A DNA stretch of 64,000 bases. It comes from CAZRHR01 sp964578885 (GTDB taxonomy: Bacteria; Bacteroidota; Bacteroidia; CAIKAF01). Where the stretch lies: contig CAZOEO010000016.1 in NCBI GenBank assembly GCA_964578885.1, positions 8,317 through 72,316 of the forward strand, in the 5' to 3' direction. Position numbers and translations under genes: made by a program. The notes beneath the pieces are model-generated. The model saw nothing but the letters and a program-made list of their open reading frames with translations. It did not search any database and had not been told where the DNA came from. Shown here piece after piece: positions 28,676-37,157 of the stretch. Numbering within the stretch: position 1 is the first letter of the stretch; every line of letters starts with the position of its first letter.

Positions 28676-30475
28676 GTGAAAGCGTTATCTCGCCTAAATC
28701 CTTATTTCTGGAAATACCGTAATGCCCTGTTGCTGGGCGTAGTTTTTACCGTGATTTCCAACCTTTTCGCTATTTATCCGGCTCAGGTAATCCGGGAAAT
28801 TGTAGATATTGTAGTCGACAATTTGAGGCTTAGTAAAGCTTTTGCTCAAAGTCCATTGCAACCCGCTTTAAACGAGGACCTCATCACCCTTTCCCTGCTT
28901 GCGGCCGGCATCGTCATTGGCCTGTCTTTACTGAAAGGCATCTTTCTTTTCCTTGTCCGCCAAACCATTATTGTGGTATCCAGACACGTGGAATATGATT
29001 TAAAAAATGACTTGTACGCCCATTACCAAAAATTAGATTTAACGTTTTATAAGTTAAACAGTACCGGTGACCTCATGAACCGGATTTCAGAGGATGTAAG
29101 CCGGGTCAGAATGTACGTTGGTCCAGCCTTGATGTACGGAATCAATCTTCTGGTGCTCACCATTTTGGTAATTTACACCATGATTCGTGTGAATCCTGTA
29201 CTTACTGCCTATGTGCTTATTCCTCTTCCGCTACTCAGCCTGGCCGTTTATTTCGTAAACACCGCCATTCTCAAAAAAAGTGAATTGGTCCAGCAAAAAT
29301 TGTCCGGCCTGTCGTCCCTGGTTCAGGAAGCCTTCTCCGGCATTCGTATTTTAAAAGTGTACAATCGACTTCCCTATATGGAAGGAGAAATGGAAAAACA
29401 GGCCCGGGACTATCAGAAGGAAAACCTTGGGCTCATCACCATTAATGCGATTTTTTTTCCATTAATTATGTTGCTCATTGGTTTAAGCACACTCATTGCC
29501 GTGTATGTGGGTGGGTTTCATGTGGCAGATGGGAAAATCACACCCGGCGTTATCGCAGAATTTATTATTTATGTGAATCTGCTGACCTGGCCGGTGGCTT
29601 CTTTGGGTTGGGTTACCTCCATTGTACAGCGCGCCGCCGCCTCGCAAATCAGAATTAATGAATTTCTGGACCGTAAGTCTGACATCACCTGGGAAACCCA
29701 GGCCCAAAACAAACGGGTGGCTGGAGAAATACATTTCGATCATGTTTTCTACACTTACCCGGAAACCGGCATCCAAGCCATTTCTGACCTAAATTTGCAC
29801 ATTCCAGCGGGAGCCACGGTGGCCATTACAGGAAAAACCGGAAGTGGTAAATCTACCTTTGCCCAATTGCTACTCCGATTTTTCGACCCTACGGACGGTC
29901 ATATACGAATCGACGGAAAAGATTTAAAATACAGTGACTTAGGCTACATTCGCAGCCAAATCGGTTATGTTCCCCAAGAGGTTTTCCTTTTTTCGGATAC
30001 CATTGCCAACAACATTAGTTTTGGTTTTTCAGGCGAGGAGGTAGATCAGGAAAAAATTATCTGGGCCGCGAAACAGGCGCATATTCATGACAACATTGTG
30101 GGTTTCCCGGACCAATACCAAACTAAAGTTGGAGAAAGAGGTCTAACCCTAAGTGGAGGCCAAAAGCAAAGAATTTCCATTGCCCGTGCTTTGCTTCGGA
30201 ATCCGAGTATTTTGGTGTTGGACGATTGCCTGTCTGCAGTAGACACCGAAACGGAAGACATTATTCTACAACATTTGCGTGTTTTGATGCAGGATAAAAC
30301 AAGTATATTTATCTCGCACCGCATCTCCGCCGTTCGGCATGCCGATATTATTTTGGTGATTGAGGAAGGAAGAATCGCAGAAAAAGGGACGCACGCTGAA
30401 CTCATGGCACTCCAGGGACTTTATTACGATCGGTACCAGCAACAATTATCTGAAACTGCCGGAAAAATAAATTAA
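28676..30475 (+). CDS. ABC transporter, fused permease and ATPase (exporter type)
   Basis: About 599 residues. An N-terminal six-helix ABC-exporter membrane domain (about 1-320) is followed by an ATPase domain with GKTGSGKSTFAQLLLRF (Walker A), YVPQEVFLFSDTI (Q-loop), LTLSGGQKQRISIARALL (signature) and ILVLDDCLSAVD (Walker B). It probably works as a homodimer or with a similar half-transporter; the substrate is not deducible. I choose GTG 28676, because relatives start with a short KAL-x-x-LN-x-YFWKY segment and a promoter element lies 4 nt before it. An ATG at 28625 would add 17 residues. Confidence 0.88.
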   Translation: MKALSRLNPYFWKYRNALLLGVVFTVISNLFAIYPAQVIREIVDIVVDNLRLSKAFAQSPLQPALNEDLITLSLLAAGIVIGLSLLKGIFLFLVRQTIIVVSRHVEYDLKNDLYAHYQKLDLTFYKLNSTGDLMNRISEDVSRVRMYVGPALMYGINLLVLTILVIYTMIRVNPVLTAYVLIPLPLLSLAVYFVNTAILKKSELVQQKLSGLSSLVQEAFSGIRILKVYNRLPYMEGEMEKQARDYQKENLGLITINAIFFPLIMLLIGLSTLIAVYVGGFHVADGKITPGVIAEFIIYVNLLTWPVASLGWVTSIVQRAAASQIRINEFLDRKSDITWETQAQNKRVAGEIHFDHVFYTYPETGIQAISDLNLHIPAGATVAITGKTGSGKSTFAQLLLRFFDPTDGHIRIDGKDLKYSDLGYIRSQIGYVPQEVFLFSDTIANNISFGFSGEEVDQEKIIWAAKQAHIHDNIVGFPDQYQTKVGERGLTLSGGQKQRISIARALLRNPSILVLDDCLSAVDTETEDIILQHLRVLMQDKTSIFISHRISAVRHADIILVIEEGRIAEKGTHAELMALQGLYYDRYQQQLSETAGKIN

Positions 30476-30490
30476 TTCAAGCCTACAGGT

Positions 30491-30518
30491 TTGGTTTTTA
30501 AAGAAAAAGGTATATTTG
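30491..30518 (+). promoter_or_regulatory. Bacteroidota promoter (TTG - 17 nt - TATATTTG)
   Basis: TTG at 30491-30493 and TATATTTG at 30511-30518 are separated by 17 nt, a good match to the phylum consensus. It lies 32 bp upstream of the PUR-family gene, right after the ABC transporter stop. Confidence 0.75.
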
Positions 30519-30550
30519 TTTTGCAAGATTTATTCAGGAAGCTGTAACCC

Positions 30551-30925
30551 ATGCAAGACAATTACCGCAGAAAAAACAGGGACGAAGTATATTCAAAGCC
30601 CGTTCGTGCCGGAAAAAGGACGTATTTCTTTGATGTAAAAGCCACCCGGGACAATAATTTGTACATCACCGTTACTGAAAGCAAACGGAGACCCAGACAC
30701 GAAGGAGATGGCGTATTTTACGAGAAACATAAATTGTTTCTCTATAAAGAAGACCTAATTAAGTTTTCAGAGGGTTTGCAGGAAGTGATTGAATACATCC
30801 GCGCCAACAACCCAACCCCTGTAGAAGAACAGGTTTACAGAGAAGACCGTGAGGATCGGGACGACGACTGGGGCAACCGCAGACCAGACATCGGTGCCCA
30901 GGAAGACACCGACGAACAGTGGTAA
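30551..30925 (+). CDS. PUR-family DNA/RNA-binding protein (DUF3276)
   Basis: This 124-residue protein shows the PUR-alpha-like pattern: KRTYFFDVKATRDNNLYITVTESKRR, KHKLFLYKEDLIKF, then an acidic tail (QVYREDREDRDDD). Members of this family (DUF3276, including Borrelia BpuR) bind single-stranded nucleic acid. It is a monocistronic unit with its own promoter and a strong terminator. Cellular targets are unknown. Confidence 0.88.
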   Translation: MQDNYRRKNRDEVYSKPVRAGKRTYFFDVKATRDNNLYITVTESKRRPRHEGDGVFYEKHKLFLYKEDLIKFSEGLQEVIEYIRANNPTPVEEQVYREDREDRDDDWGNRRPDIGAQEDTDEQW

Positions 30926-30951
30926 AAGACTCCTTTTACTTGAACATACAG

Positions 30952-30983
30952 AAACAGGAAGTAAACGCTTCCTGTTTTTTTTT
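30952..30983 (+). terminator. Rho-independent terminator of the PUR-family gene
   Basis: Arms AAACAGGAAG and CTTCCTGTTT with loop TAAACG, followed by a run of about nine T. It starts 27 bp after the stop. Confidence 0.88.
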
Positions 30984-31085
30984 GCCCTTCGGAAAAGCCT
31001 CTTCATGAGGTGCCATCCAATGGAAAAGTAGTGAAAAAAGCAGGAAATCGGCCTTTTACACTACCCTACCAAAATCAAAAATAAC

Positions 31086-31093
31086 TACCTTCG
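31086..31093 (+). promoter_or_regulatory. -7-like element TACCTTCG
   Basis: One mismatch to TAnnTTTG, 27 nt upstream of the aldolase ATG. A plausible promoter for the aldolase-accD unit. Confidence 0.4.
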
Positions 31094-31120
31094 CTTCTCT
31101 AAATTTAGCGAATATAAATT

Positions 31121-32179
31121 ATGGCCATCGATTTCATTACTGAACTGCTCGGAAACAAAGCGAATGACTTGTTGAATCACACCTGTACTGGGATTCCAAA
31201 GGAAAGCATGCACGCTCCAGGAGCTGACTTTGTGGAAAGAATGTTTTTACCGACCAATCGCAATCCACAAGTTTTGCGCAGTTTACAGCAATTGTATGGC
31301 ACAGGCCGTTTGGCCAATACCGGGTACATGTCGATTTTACCTGTAGATCAAGGAATTGAACATAGTGCTGGTGCCTCTTTTGCCCCTAATCCCATTTGTT
31401 TTGACCCGGAAGGCATCATACAACTCGGCATCGAAGGAGGCTGTAACGCGGTAGCATCTACATTTGGTGTACTCGCCTCATTGTCCAGAAAATATGCCCA
31501 TAAAATTCCATTTGTGGTGAAAATCAACCACAATGAGTTCCTTTCTTACCCGAACAAGTACGATCAAATTATGTTTGGCTCCGTAGAAGAAGCCTGGAAT
31601 TTGGGAGCGGTAGCAGTGGGTGCCACCATTTATTTTGGAAGTCCGGAAAGCGGTCGTCAGATTATCGAAGTTGCGCAAGCCTTTGAACGCGCCCATGAGT
31701 TGGGCATGGCCACCATTTTATGGTGCTACACCCGGAATCCGGGTTTCGTAAAAGATGGCGTAGATTATCACACAGCGGCCGACTTAACCGCTCAAGCCAA
31801 CCATTTGGGTGTGACCATTCAGGCCGACATCATCAAACAAAAACTACCCACCAACAATGGTGGCTATAATGCGTTGCAGTTCGGAAAAACACATAAAAAA
31901 GTGTATTCAGAACTCACAACAGATCATCCCATCGACCTGGCTCGCTATCAGGCAGCCAACTGTTACATGGGACGTATTGGTTTAATTAATTCAGGCGGTG
32001 CGTCCAGTGGCTCTACCGATTTAGCTGAAGCCGTAGAAACAGCCGTTATCAACAAAAGAGCGGGTGGCCATGGTCTTATTTCCGGCCGCAAAGCCTTTCA
32101 GCGTCCATTGAATGAAGGAGTGAAAATTCTCCATGCTATTCAAGACGTGTATTTGTCCAAGGATGTTACCCTGGCTTAA
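31121..32179 (+). CDS. fbaB: Class I fructose-bisphosphate aldolase
   Basis: A 352-residue archaeal/FbaB-type class I aldolase that reversibly cleaves fructose-1,6-bisphosphate to two triose phosphates. Characteristic stretches are ILPVDQGIEHSAGASFAP, GGCNAVASTFG, FVVKINHNEFLSYP and the late INSGGASSGSTDLAEAV phosphate-binding region. It is 16 bp upstream of accD and likely co-transcribed, linking glycolysis to fatty-acid synthesis. Confidence 0.9.
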   Translation: MAIDFITELLGNKANDLLNHTCTGIPKESMHAPGADFVERMFLPTNRNPQVLRSLQQLYGTGRLANTGYMSILPVDQGIEHSAGASFAPNPICFDPEGIIQLGIEGGCNAVASTFGVLASLSRKYAHKIPFVVKINHNEFLSYPNKYDQIMFGSVEEAWNLGAVAVGATIYFGSPESGRQIIEVAQAFERAHELGMATILWCYTRNPGFVKDGVDYHTAADLTAQANHLGVTIQADIIKQKLPTNNGGYNALQFGKTHKKVYSELTTDHPIDLARYQAANCYMGRIGLINSGGASSGSTDLAEAVETAVINKRAGGHGLISGRKAFQRPLNEGVKILHAIQDVYLSKDVTLA

Positions 32180-32195
32180 AATCTAGCATCAAATC

Positions 32196-33065
32196 ATGTG
32201 GTTTAAACGTACAAAAGAAGGTATTCTCACCTCCACCGCAGAGAAAAAAGAAACGCCGGAGGGGTTGTGGTATAAATGCCCTTCCTGCAAAGAAATCATT
32301 TCGGCTGTAGATCATGGGAAAAATCTCTGGGTCTGCAGAAGTTGCGGATTTCATGAGCGGATTGGTTCCGAAGAGTATTTTCATTTGTTGTTCGACGAAG
32401 GAAAATATACCCTGATCAACACGACTTTGCGCAGTGGAGACCCGCTTCAATTTCGCGATACCAAAGCTTATCCGGATCGTTTAAAAGAGGCCGAAAACAC
32501 CACCGGCCTGAAAGATGCCGTGCAAACCGCCCATGGCTTGCTCCATGGCAGAAAAGTGGTGATCGCTTGTATGGATTTTAAATTCATTGGCGGTTCTATG
32601 GGCACCGTAGTGGGAGAAAAAATTTCCCGTGCCATCGATCATGCATTAAAACATAAACTGCCTTTCATTATGGTCTCCAAATCCGGAGGCGCACGCATGA
32701 TGGAAGGTGCATTCTCTTTAATGCAAATGGCCAAAACCTCGGCCAAATTGAGTTTGATGGACAAAGCCGGATTGCCCTATATTTCCGTTTTAACCGATCC
32801 CACCACCGGAGGTGTAACCGCCAGTTTTGCCATGTTGGGCGATGTGAATATCGCGGAACCCAATGCTTTGATTGGCTTTGCCGGTCCAAGGGTTGTGAAA
32901 GAAACCATCAAAACGGAATTGCCCCCAGGTTTTCAAAAAAGTGAATTTCTAAAGGAAAAAGGCTTTTTAGATGCGATTGTGAAACGTTGCGATTTAAAGA
33001 ACACCATCGATCAAGTCCTCGGATTTTTTGCCGGACCGGAAGTTAAAAAAGCGAAAAAAGGATGA
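32196..33065 (+). CDS. accD: Acetyl-CoA carboxylase carboxyltransferase subunit beta
   Basis: 289 residues. An N-terminal C4 zinc ribbon (Cys 28, 31, 47, 50) is followed by the crotonase-like carboxyltransferase domain with FIGGSMGTVVGEK, SGGARMMEGAFSLMQMAKT and TDPTTGGVTASFAMLGD. With AccA it transfers the carboxyl group from biotin to acetyl-CoA, giving malonyl-CoA; accA is not in this window. The stop overlaps the next ATG (ATGA). Confidence 0.95.
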   Translation: MWFKRTKEGILTSTAEKKETPEGLWYKCPSCKEIISAVDHGKNLWVCRSCGFHERIGSEEYFHLLFDEGKYTLINTTLRSGDPLQFRDTKAYPDRLKEAENTTGLKDAVQTAHGLLHGRKVVIACMDFKFIGGSMGTVVGEKISRAIDHALKHKLPFIMVSKSGGARMMEGAFSLMQMAKTSAKLSLMDKAGLPYISVLTDPTTGGVTASFAMLGDVNIAEPNALIGFAGPRVVKETIKTELPPGFQKSEFLKEKGFLDAIVKRCDLKNTIDQVLGFFAGPEVKKAKKG

Positions 33066-33430
33066 CAACCTTGGTCGTTGGCGCTTCCGAAAATCCGGAA
33101 AGATACAGCTTCAGGGCAGCCCATATGCTTAAAGCGTATGGGTTTCCCTTTGTTTTATTCGGGCCTCGAAAGGGCGAAGTAGCCGGTGAGTCAATTGAAA
33201 ACGCGCTTCCACCAAAAGGCAGTGTGCATACCATTACATTGTATGTAGGTCCACAACATCAAAAAGAATTGATTCCTGCCTTAATGGCGTTGGAACCCCA
33301 AAGGGTTATTTTTAATCCTGGCACCGAAAATCCTGATTTTGAGGATGCTCTGAAAAAAGCAGGGATTGAATTTGAAGAAGCCTGTACCCTGGTTTTGTTA
33401 CAAACCGGACAATACGGGAATTTGGCCTGA
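33062..33430 (+). CDS. CoA-binding protein (YccU-like)
   Basis: A 122-residue single Rossmann domain with VVGASENPERYSFRAAHML at the N-terminus, the nucleotide-binding loop of CoA_binding proteins, and later PQRVIFNPGTENPDFE and the EACTLVLL end. Its role is unknown; related domains occur in succinyl-CoA ligase. It overlaps accD by 4 bp, consistent with a role near acyl-CoA metabolism. Confidence 0.88.
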   Translation: MTTLVVGASENPERYSFRAAHMLKAYGFPFVLFGPRKGEVAGESIENALPPKGSVHTITLYVGPQHQKELIPALMALEPQRVIFNPGTENPDFEDALKKAGIEFEEACTLVLLQTGQYGNLA

Positions 33431-33470
33431 GAGTTTTTTCAGGAAAAGGCCTTGGATGTGTAAAAAAACT

Positions 33471-33478
33471 TATCTTTG
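33471..33478 (+). promoter_or_regulatory. -7 element TATCTTTG of tRNA-Cys
   Basis: An exact TAnnTTTG match 13 nt before the mature tRNA 5' end, with a TTG 16 nt upstream at 33452-33454. Confidence 0.7.
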
Positions 33479-33491
33479 CACCCAACAAAAT

Positions 33492-33562
33492 GGTCCTGTG
33501 GCCGAGTGGCTAGGCAGAGGTCTGCAAAACCTCGTACAGCGGTTCGAATCCGCTCGGGACCT
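33492..33562 (+). tRNA. tRNA-Cys (GCA)
   Basis: All four arms fold. The acceptor GGTCCTG pairs with CGGGACC, the D arm is GCC/GGC, the anticodon arm GAGGT/ACCTC has loop CTGCAAA (anticodon GCA at 33524-33526), and the T arm AGCGG/CCGCT has loop TTCGAAT. The discriminator is T and CCA is not encoded. It has its own promoter and terminator and lies between the CoA-binding gene and trxA. Confidence 0.97.
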
Positions 33563-33564
33563 CG

Positions 33565-33598
33565 AAAAGCGAAGTGTTAGTTCACTTCGCTTTTTCTT
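33565..33598 (+). terminator. Rho-independent terminator of tRNA-Cys
   Basis: Arms AAAAGCGAAGTG and CACTTCGCTTTT with loop TTAGTT, followed by a T-rich tract, directly after the tRNA. Confidence 0.9.
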
Positions 33599-33645
33599 TT
33601 TGGACTCCTTAACAGGTCGAGGTGCGAAGCGGCAGATTTTTTGTT

Positions 33646-33653
33646 TAGTTTTG
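33646..33653 (+). promoter_or_regulatory. -7 element TAGTTTTG
   Basis: An exact TAnnTTTG match 19 nt upstream of the thioredoxin ATG. Confidence 0.6.
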
Positions 33654-33672
33654 TAACTTAAAATCCAATAAC

Positions 33673-33990
33673 ATGGCCGTAGAAATCACAGATGCCAACT
33701 TTGAAAGTTTGGTAAAATCAAGCGATAAACCTGTACTCATCGACTTTTGGGCGGTTTGGTGTGGTCCCTGCAAAATGGTGGCCCCTGTCATCGAAGAATT
33801 AGCTCAAAGCTACGAAGGCAAAGCCATCGTAGGCAAATTGGATGTAGATAACAATCCTGTTGTAGCAAGCACCTTGGGCATTCGTTCCATTCCCACCATG
33901 TTGTTTTTTAAAAATGGTGAGTTGGTCGACCGTCATGTGGGTTATGCCCCCAAAAATGTTCTTGCTGAAAAATTAGATAAACTGGTTTGA
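33673..33990 (+). CDS. trxA: Thioredoxin
   Basis: A 105-residue thioredoxin of standard length, cytosolic (no signal peptide). The active site is WCGPC (Cys 30 and 33). VGKLDVDNNP and the cis-proline loop RSIPTMLFFKNGE follow as expected. It is a disulfide reductase for ribonucleotide reductase, peroxiredoxins and others. Single-gene unit with its own promoter and a downstream hairpin. Confidence 0.96.
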   Translation: MAVEITDANFESLVKSSDKPVLIDFWAVWCGPCKMVAPVIEELAQSYEGKAIVGKLDVDNNPVVASTLGIRSIPTMLFFKNGELVDRHVGYAPKNVLAEKLDKLV

Positions 33991-34015
33991 ATAAGCTCGT
34001 TGTATTAGAAAAAAT

Positions 34016-34042
34016 AGCCGTTCCGAAAGGGCGGCTTTTTTT
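34016..34042 (+). terminator. Rho-independent terminator after trxA
   Basis: Arms AGCCGTTC and GGGCGGCT (with G-U pairs) around CGAAA, then TTTTTTT. The T run ends against the ATG of the next gene at 34043, so the hairpin could also attenuate it. Confidence 0.72.
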
Positions 34043-34645
34043 ATGAACTTTCTGGGACATGCATGGCTAAGTCCGCCCCATGCAGAAATTTTAGTGGGTA
34101 ATTTCACTGCTGATTTTGTGGGTTCCAAACCTCCTCACTACTGGACAGAAGCCTGTGTAGAAGGATGGAATTTGCATCGAGCCATCGATGCATACACGGA
34201 CCGGCATCCCTCTTTTAAAATATTGAAATCCGAACTATTTCCGTTGGTGGGTCATTATGCGGCTGTATTGGCGGATATTTGGTTAGATCATATTTTGGCG
34301 TCGGCATGGACAGACTTGAGCCAAAACCAGATAACGCTGGACGTATTCTGTCAGCAAACCTACCAGAACCTGCACTCCGTGCAATCCTTTTTCCCTTTGT
34401 CTTTTGCCGGTGTATTTCACCGCATGCATCGCGAAAACTGGCTACAGGGCTATGCACGACCAAATGGCATGCGTGCCACCCTAGAAGGTTTGTCTTTCAG
34501 ATCTCCCGGATTCAAACCCATTTTAGAAAAACTTCAGGGACCGCAACCATTAGTCGAATTACTCACCCTAACTCAGCATCCTGCCAGAATGGCTGGCATT
34601 CAATTGCTTCAAGATGCACAATCTCACTTTCAACGGACTTTGTAA
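34043..34645 (+). CDS. ACP phosphodiesterase-like protein (AcpH/DUF479)
   Basis: 200 residues with the AcpH pattern: an MNFLGHAWLSP start, EILVGNFTADFV, WNLHRAIDAYTDRHP and ADIWLDHILA, which holds the metal-binding His/Asp residues of this HD-like helical fold. E. coli AcpH removes phosphopantetheine from acyl carrier protein. The ATG follows immediately after the trxA terminator, so it needs readthrough or an internal promoter. Confidence 0.85.
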   Translation: MNFLGHAWLSPPHAEILVGNFTADFVGSKPPHYWTEACVEGWNLHRAIDAYTDRHPSFKILKSELFPLVGHYAAVLADIWLDHILASAWTDLSQNQITLDVFCQQTYQNLHSVQSFFPLSFAGVFHRMHRENWLQGYARPNGMRATLEGLSFRSPGFKPILEKLQGPQPLVELLTLTQHPARMAGIQLLQDAQSHFQRTL

Positions 34646-34889
34646 GCCATCTTCGCAACATCCGAAAAGGGCATGTCATCCGGGCTGTGGATAATGCCCG
34701 GCCTCTTAGTATTTCTTTTTTCCTCCACTCGTAAGGCAAACCCGCTTATAAGGCCATAGAAAAAAGTGGTCTCCATGATTAATTTTTTATTTAGTTCATC
34801 ATATAATATTGATTTTCAGAGTAATTTTTAAAATAAATAATTTTAAAATCTTAAAAAACAAAAGTGTGAAATAATCTTATTTTTACCGC

Positions 34890-35657
34890 ATGAACCGCGC
34901 CTGGCACAGCATATTACTAATAAGCTATTTTACCTTAAACAGCTGTGAAACAAAGACTGAGCAGGCCGTGGTATACAAAGAGTCATTGGAGATTGCTTTT
35001 TGGAACCAACATTTGCAGGCACGTCAGGAAAACATGGCAAACCATTCATGTCGCGGTTTTGAAACCGGTATCAGGGCCATGATTCCTTATTTTGTTGGTG
35101 GAAGAAGGGCAGACACCCTAAACAGCATTATTTTAACCCATCTGATTCCGGAAAAATTCCTATCCGGAGAATTTGAACAAACCCCTGAATTACTTCAGAG
35201 TGCCTGTTCCCAATTTTTAGAAGACTCGCTGAATCGTCTTCCGGCCTTTTTGACCCTTGGTTTGGAGGAAGTCATCTATCAAGATTCCACTCTCGTAGGT
35301 TTTGAATTGGTGGGAATTGTGGATGCTTGTGGTGGAATTCTTTCAAGAATAGACACGTATTACCTCTGGGTATCTCTGGAAAACATGCAGGAAATTCATG
35401 CCGGCAACGTGGGACGTATGCCTTTGCACGATTTTCTTTTACAAGGACATCCCGTCATGGTAGAAGACGAAAATCGGTTCAAAAGACTATTGGGAATTCC
35501 CAATCTTTTTAATGAAGCAGAATTCACTTTACGGGAAAAAGGAATGGAAATCCATTTGAACAGTTTTCAGACAGATGATTTTGAGCCCTTCACCTGTGTT
35601 TTGGCACAACCCCTGGCAGACTCATTGCTTCCTTCCGATTTTCCCAGGCCTTGGTGA
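34890..35657 (+). CDS. DUF3298-type lipoprotein
   Basis: 255 residues with a lipoprotein signal ending TLNSC (Cys about 19). The body has the layout of DUF3298/DUF4163 (RsiV-like) proteins: a beta-rich N-half, then DFLLQGHPVMVEDENRFKRLL, with FTLREKGMEIHLN and a short C-terminal end. Such domains are extracytoplasmic; in RsiV the domain senses lysozyme, but no sigma factor is adjacent here. A TATTTTTA element ends 4 nt before the ATG. Confidence 0.7.
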   Translation: MNRAWHSILLISYFTLNSCETKTEQAVVYKESLEIAFWNQHLQARQENMANHSCRGFETGIRAMIPYFVGGRRADTLNSIILTHLIPEKFLSGEFEQTPELLQSACSQFLEDSLNRLPAFLTLGLEEVIYQDSTLVGFELVGIVDACGGILSRIDTYYLWVSLENMQEIHAGNVGRMPLHDFLLQGHPVMVEDENRFKRLLGIPNLFNEAEFTLREKGMEIHLNSFQTDDFEPFTCVLAQPLADSLLPSDFPRPW

Positions 35658-35678
35658 ATCACCTGCGATGGTAATCCG

Positions 35679-35686
35679 TACCTTTG
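35679..35686 (+). promoter_or_regulatory. -7 element TACCTTTG, 4 nt before ATG
   Basis: An exact TAnnTTTG match, then TCTC and the ATG of the PhoD-like gene. The transcript would begin at or next to the start codon. Confidence 0.6.
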
Positions 35687-35690
35687 TCTC

Positions 35691-37151
35691 ATGAGGCACA
35701 TGTTATTTATCCTTTTGGGCATTTTTACTTTACCTTTCGGGTTTACACAGACCGCATGGGTAGGACTTCCTGATGCACAAACCGCCAAACTGGTATTCTT
35801 TTCACCCAACCCCACCCCCGGCAAAGTTGTTTGGGAAATTAGTCAAGCTAATGAACGTAAAAGCATTCCCTGTGTAGAAAAATATCCAGGTGTATTTCAT
35901 TGTACAGCTCAGTCTTTATTACCACAAACAGCTTATTCTTATAAAGTTACTACAGAAAATGGCATGGCCTGGCAAGGCAGTTTTGTGAGCCTTAACAACG
36001 CGCCCGGTTCATTTCGTTTTACGGCCGGTGCCTGTTCCTTTTTACATGGCAATCCAATATATGAAGCCATGCTGCAGACCGGTCCACAATTTTACATAAA
36101 TGCCGGAGACCTGCATTACGGCGACATCAAATCCGACCAGGTCGCCGACCATTTGCATGCATATACTAAAAGAGTACTCCAAGGCCGACCAGAACAAACT
36201 TTTTTCGCCCAAACACCGCTGGTGTACGTTTGGGACGACCATGATTTTTGCGGGAACAACAGCGGCGGCCCCTCCCCTTGTGGTGTGGCTGCCAGAGAGG
36301 CATTTGCCCTTGGCATCCCGTCAGGCACACTTCCATTTCCGGAAGATGGCATTCACCAAAGTTTTGTACAAGGTCGCATTCGTTTTATTCTCCCGGATTT
36401 AAGAAGCAGCAGATCGCCAGGTCAATTACTGAGTCAAACCGGTCTATCCTGGTTAAAGGCAGAATTGATGAAAGCACATCGGGCCAAAGAATTTCCCATT
36501 TTGGTGAGTTCCGTGCCCTATTTAGGTACCGATTCAGATAGCTGGGGCGGAGCGCCGGATCAGAGAAAGCAGCTGGCGCACTGGATCGATAGTTTATTTG
36601 AAAACCAGGCATTGATCATTGGGGGCGACGCCCATATGTCCGGCATCGACAACGGAACCCACAGCCAATGGAATTCAACCTCAACCCATCGCGGCCCTGT
36701 GGTGGTGCAGGTGGCGGCTCTAATCGGATTTGGGTCAGACAAGGGAGGCACCTATTCAGAAGGAGGAAGTTTTCCAAATCCATTGGGTGCCATGCAGTTT
36801 GCTTCCTTTCAAGTCATCGACGACGGGGGAAATGCCGCGGCCATTCATGTTCAAATTCACCGGGTTTCGCCCATGAAAGAAAACCAAAAAATCCTGAGTA
36901 GCTTTTCCTTCTTTTTCCCTATGCCCTTACTGCTAGGACATGCCCATGCCAAAGGCTTGTCCTTTTCAAAAAATGAAATTGTCCTGGATAAAGAAGACCT
37001 TCCTGCCACCCTTTGGTTTCGTAATCTTCAGGGAGATGTGATTGAAAAACACTGGATAACACAACCTGCAACCATTCCTTTGCCTGTAGGAAAAAAAGTG
37101 TATATCGAACTTCAATCGGCCACGCAACATTGGGTTCGCCGGACACCTTAA
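35691..37151 (+). CDS. PhoD-like (alkaline phosphatase D family) metallophosphatase
   Basis: 486 residues with a signal peptide (about 1-19). A short Fn3-like N-terminal domain is followed by the PhoD-type catalytic domain with TAGACSFLHG, FYINAGDLHYGDI, YVWDDHDFCGNNSGG and IIGGDAHMSGIDN, the metal-binding Asp/His set. The family hydrolyses phosphodiesters or monoesters outside the cytoplasm. There is no T9SS domain, so it is probably periplasmic. The next exported-protein gene begins 6 bp later. Confidence 0.88.
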   Translation: MRHMLFILLGIFTLPFGFTQTAWVGLPDAQTAKLVFFSPNPTPGKVVWEISQANERKSIPCVEKYPGVFHCTAQSLLPQTAYSYKVTTENGMAWQGSFVSLNNAPGSFRFTAGACSFLHGNPIYEAMLQTGPQFYINAGDLHYGDIKSDQVADHLHAYTKRVLQGRPEQTFFAQTPLVYVWDDHDFCGNNSGGPSPCGVAAREAFALGIPSGTLPFPEDGIHQSFVQGRIRFILPDLRSSRSPGQLLSQTGLSWLKAELMKAHRAKEFPILVSSVPYLGTDSDSWGGAPDQRKQLAHWIDSLFENQALIIGGDAHMSGIDNGTHSQWNSTSTHRGPVVVQVAALIGFGSDKGGTYSEGGSFPNPLGAMQFASFQVIDDGGNAAAIHVQIHRVSPMKENQKILSSFSFFFPMPLLLGHAHAKGLSFSKNEIVLDKEDLPATLWFRNLQGDVIEKHWITQPATIPLPVGKKVYIELQSATQHWVRRTP

Positions 37152-37157
37152 CGCAAG

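Noticed and set aside
33366..33656. A 96-codon plus-strand open frame
   Set aside because: It runs through the tRNA-Cys gene and its terminator, so it is not a gene.
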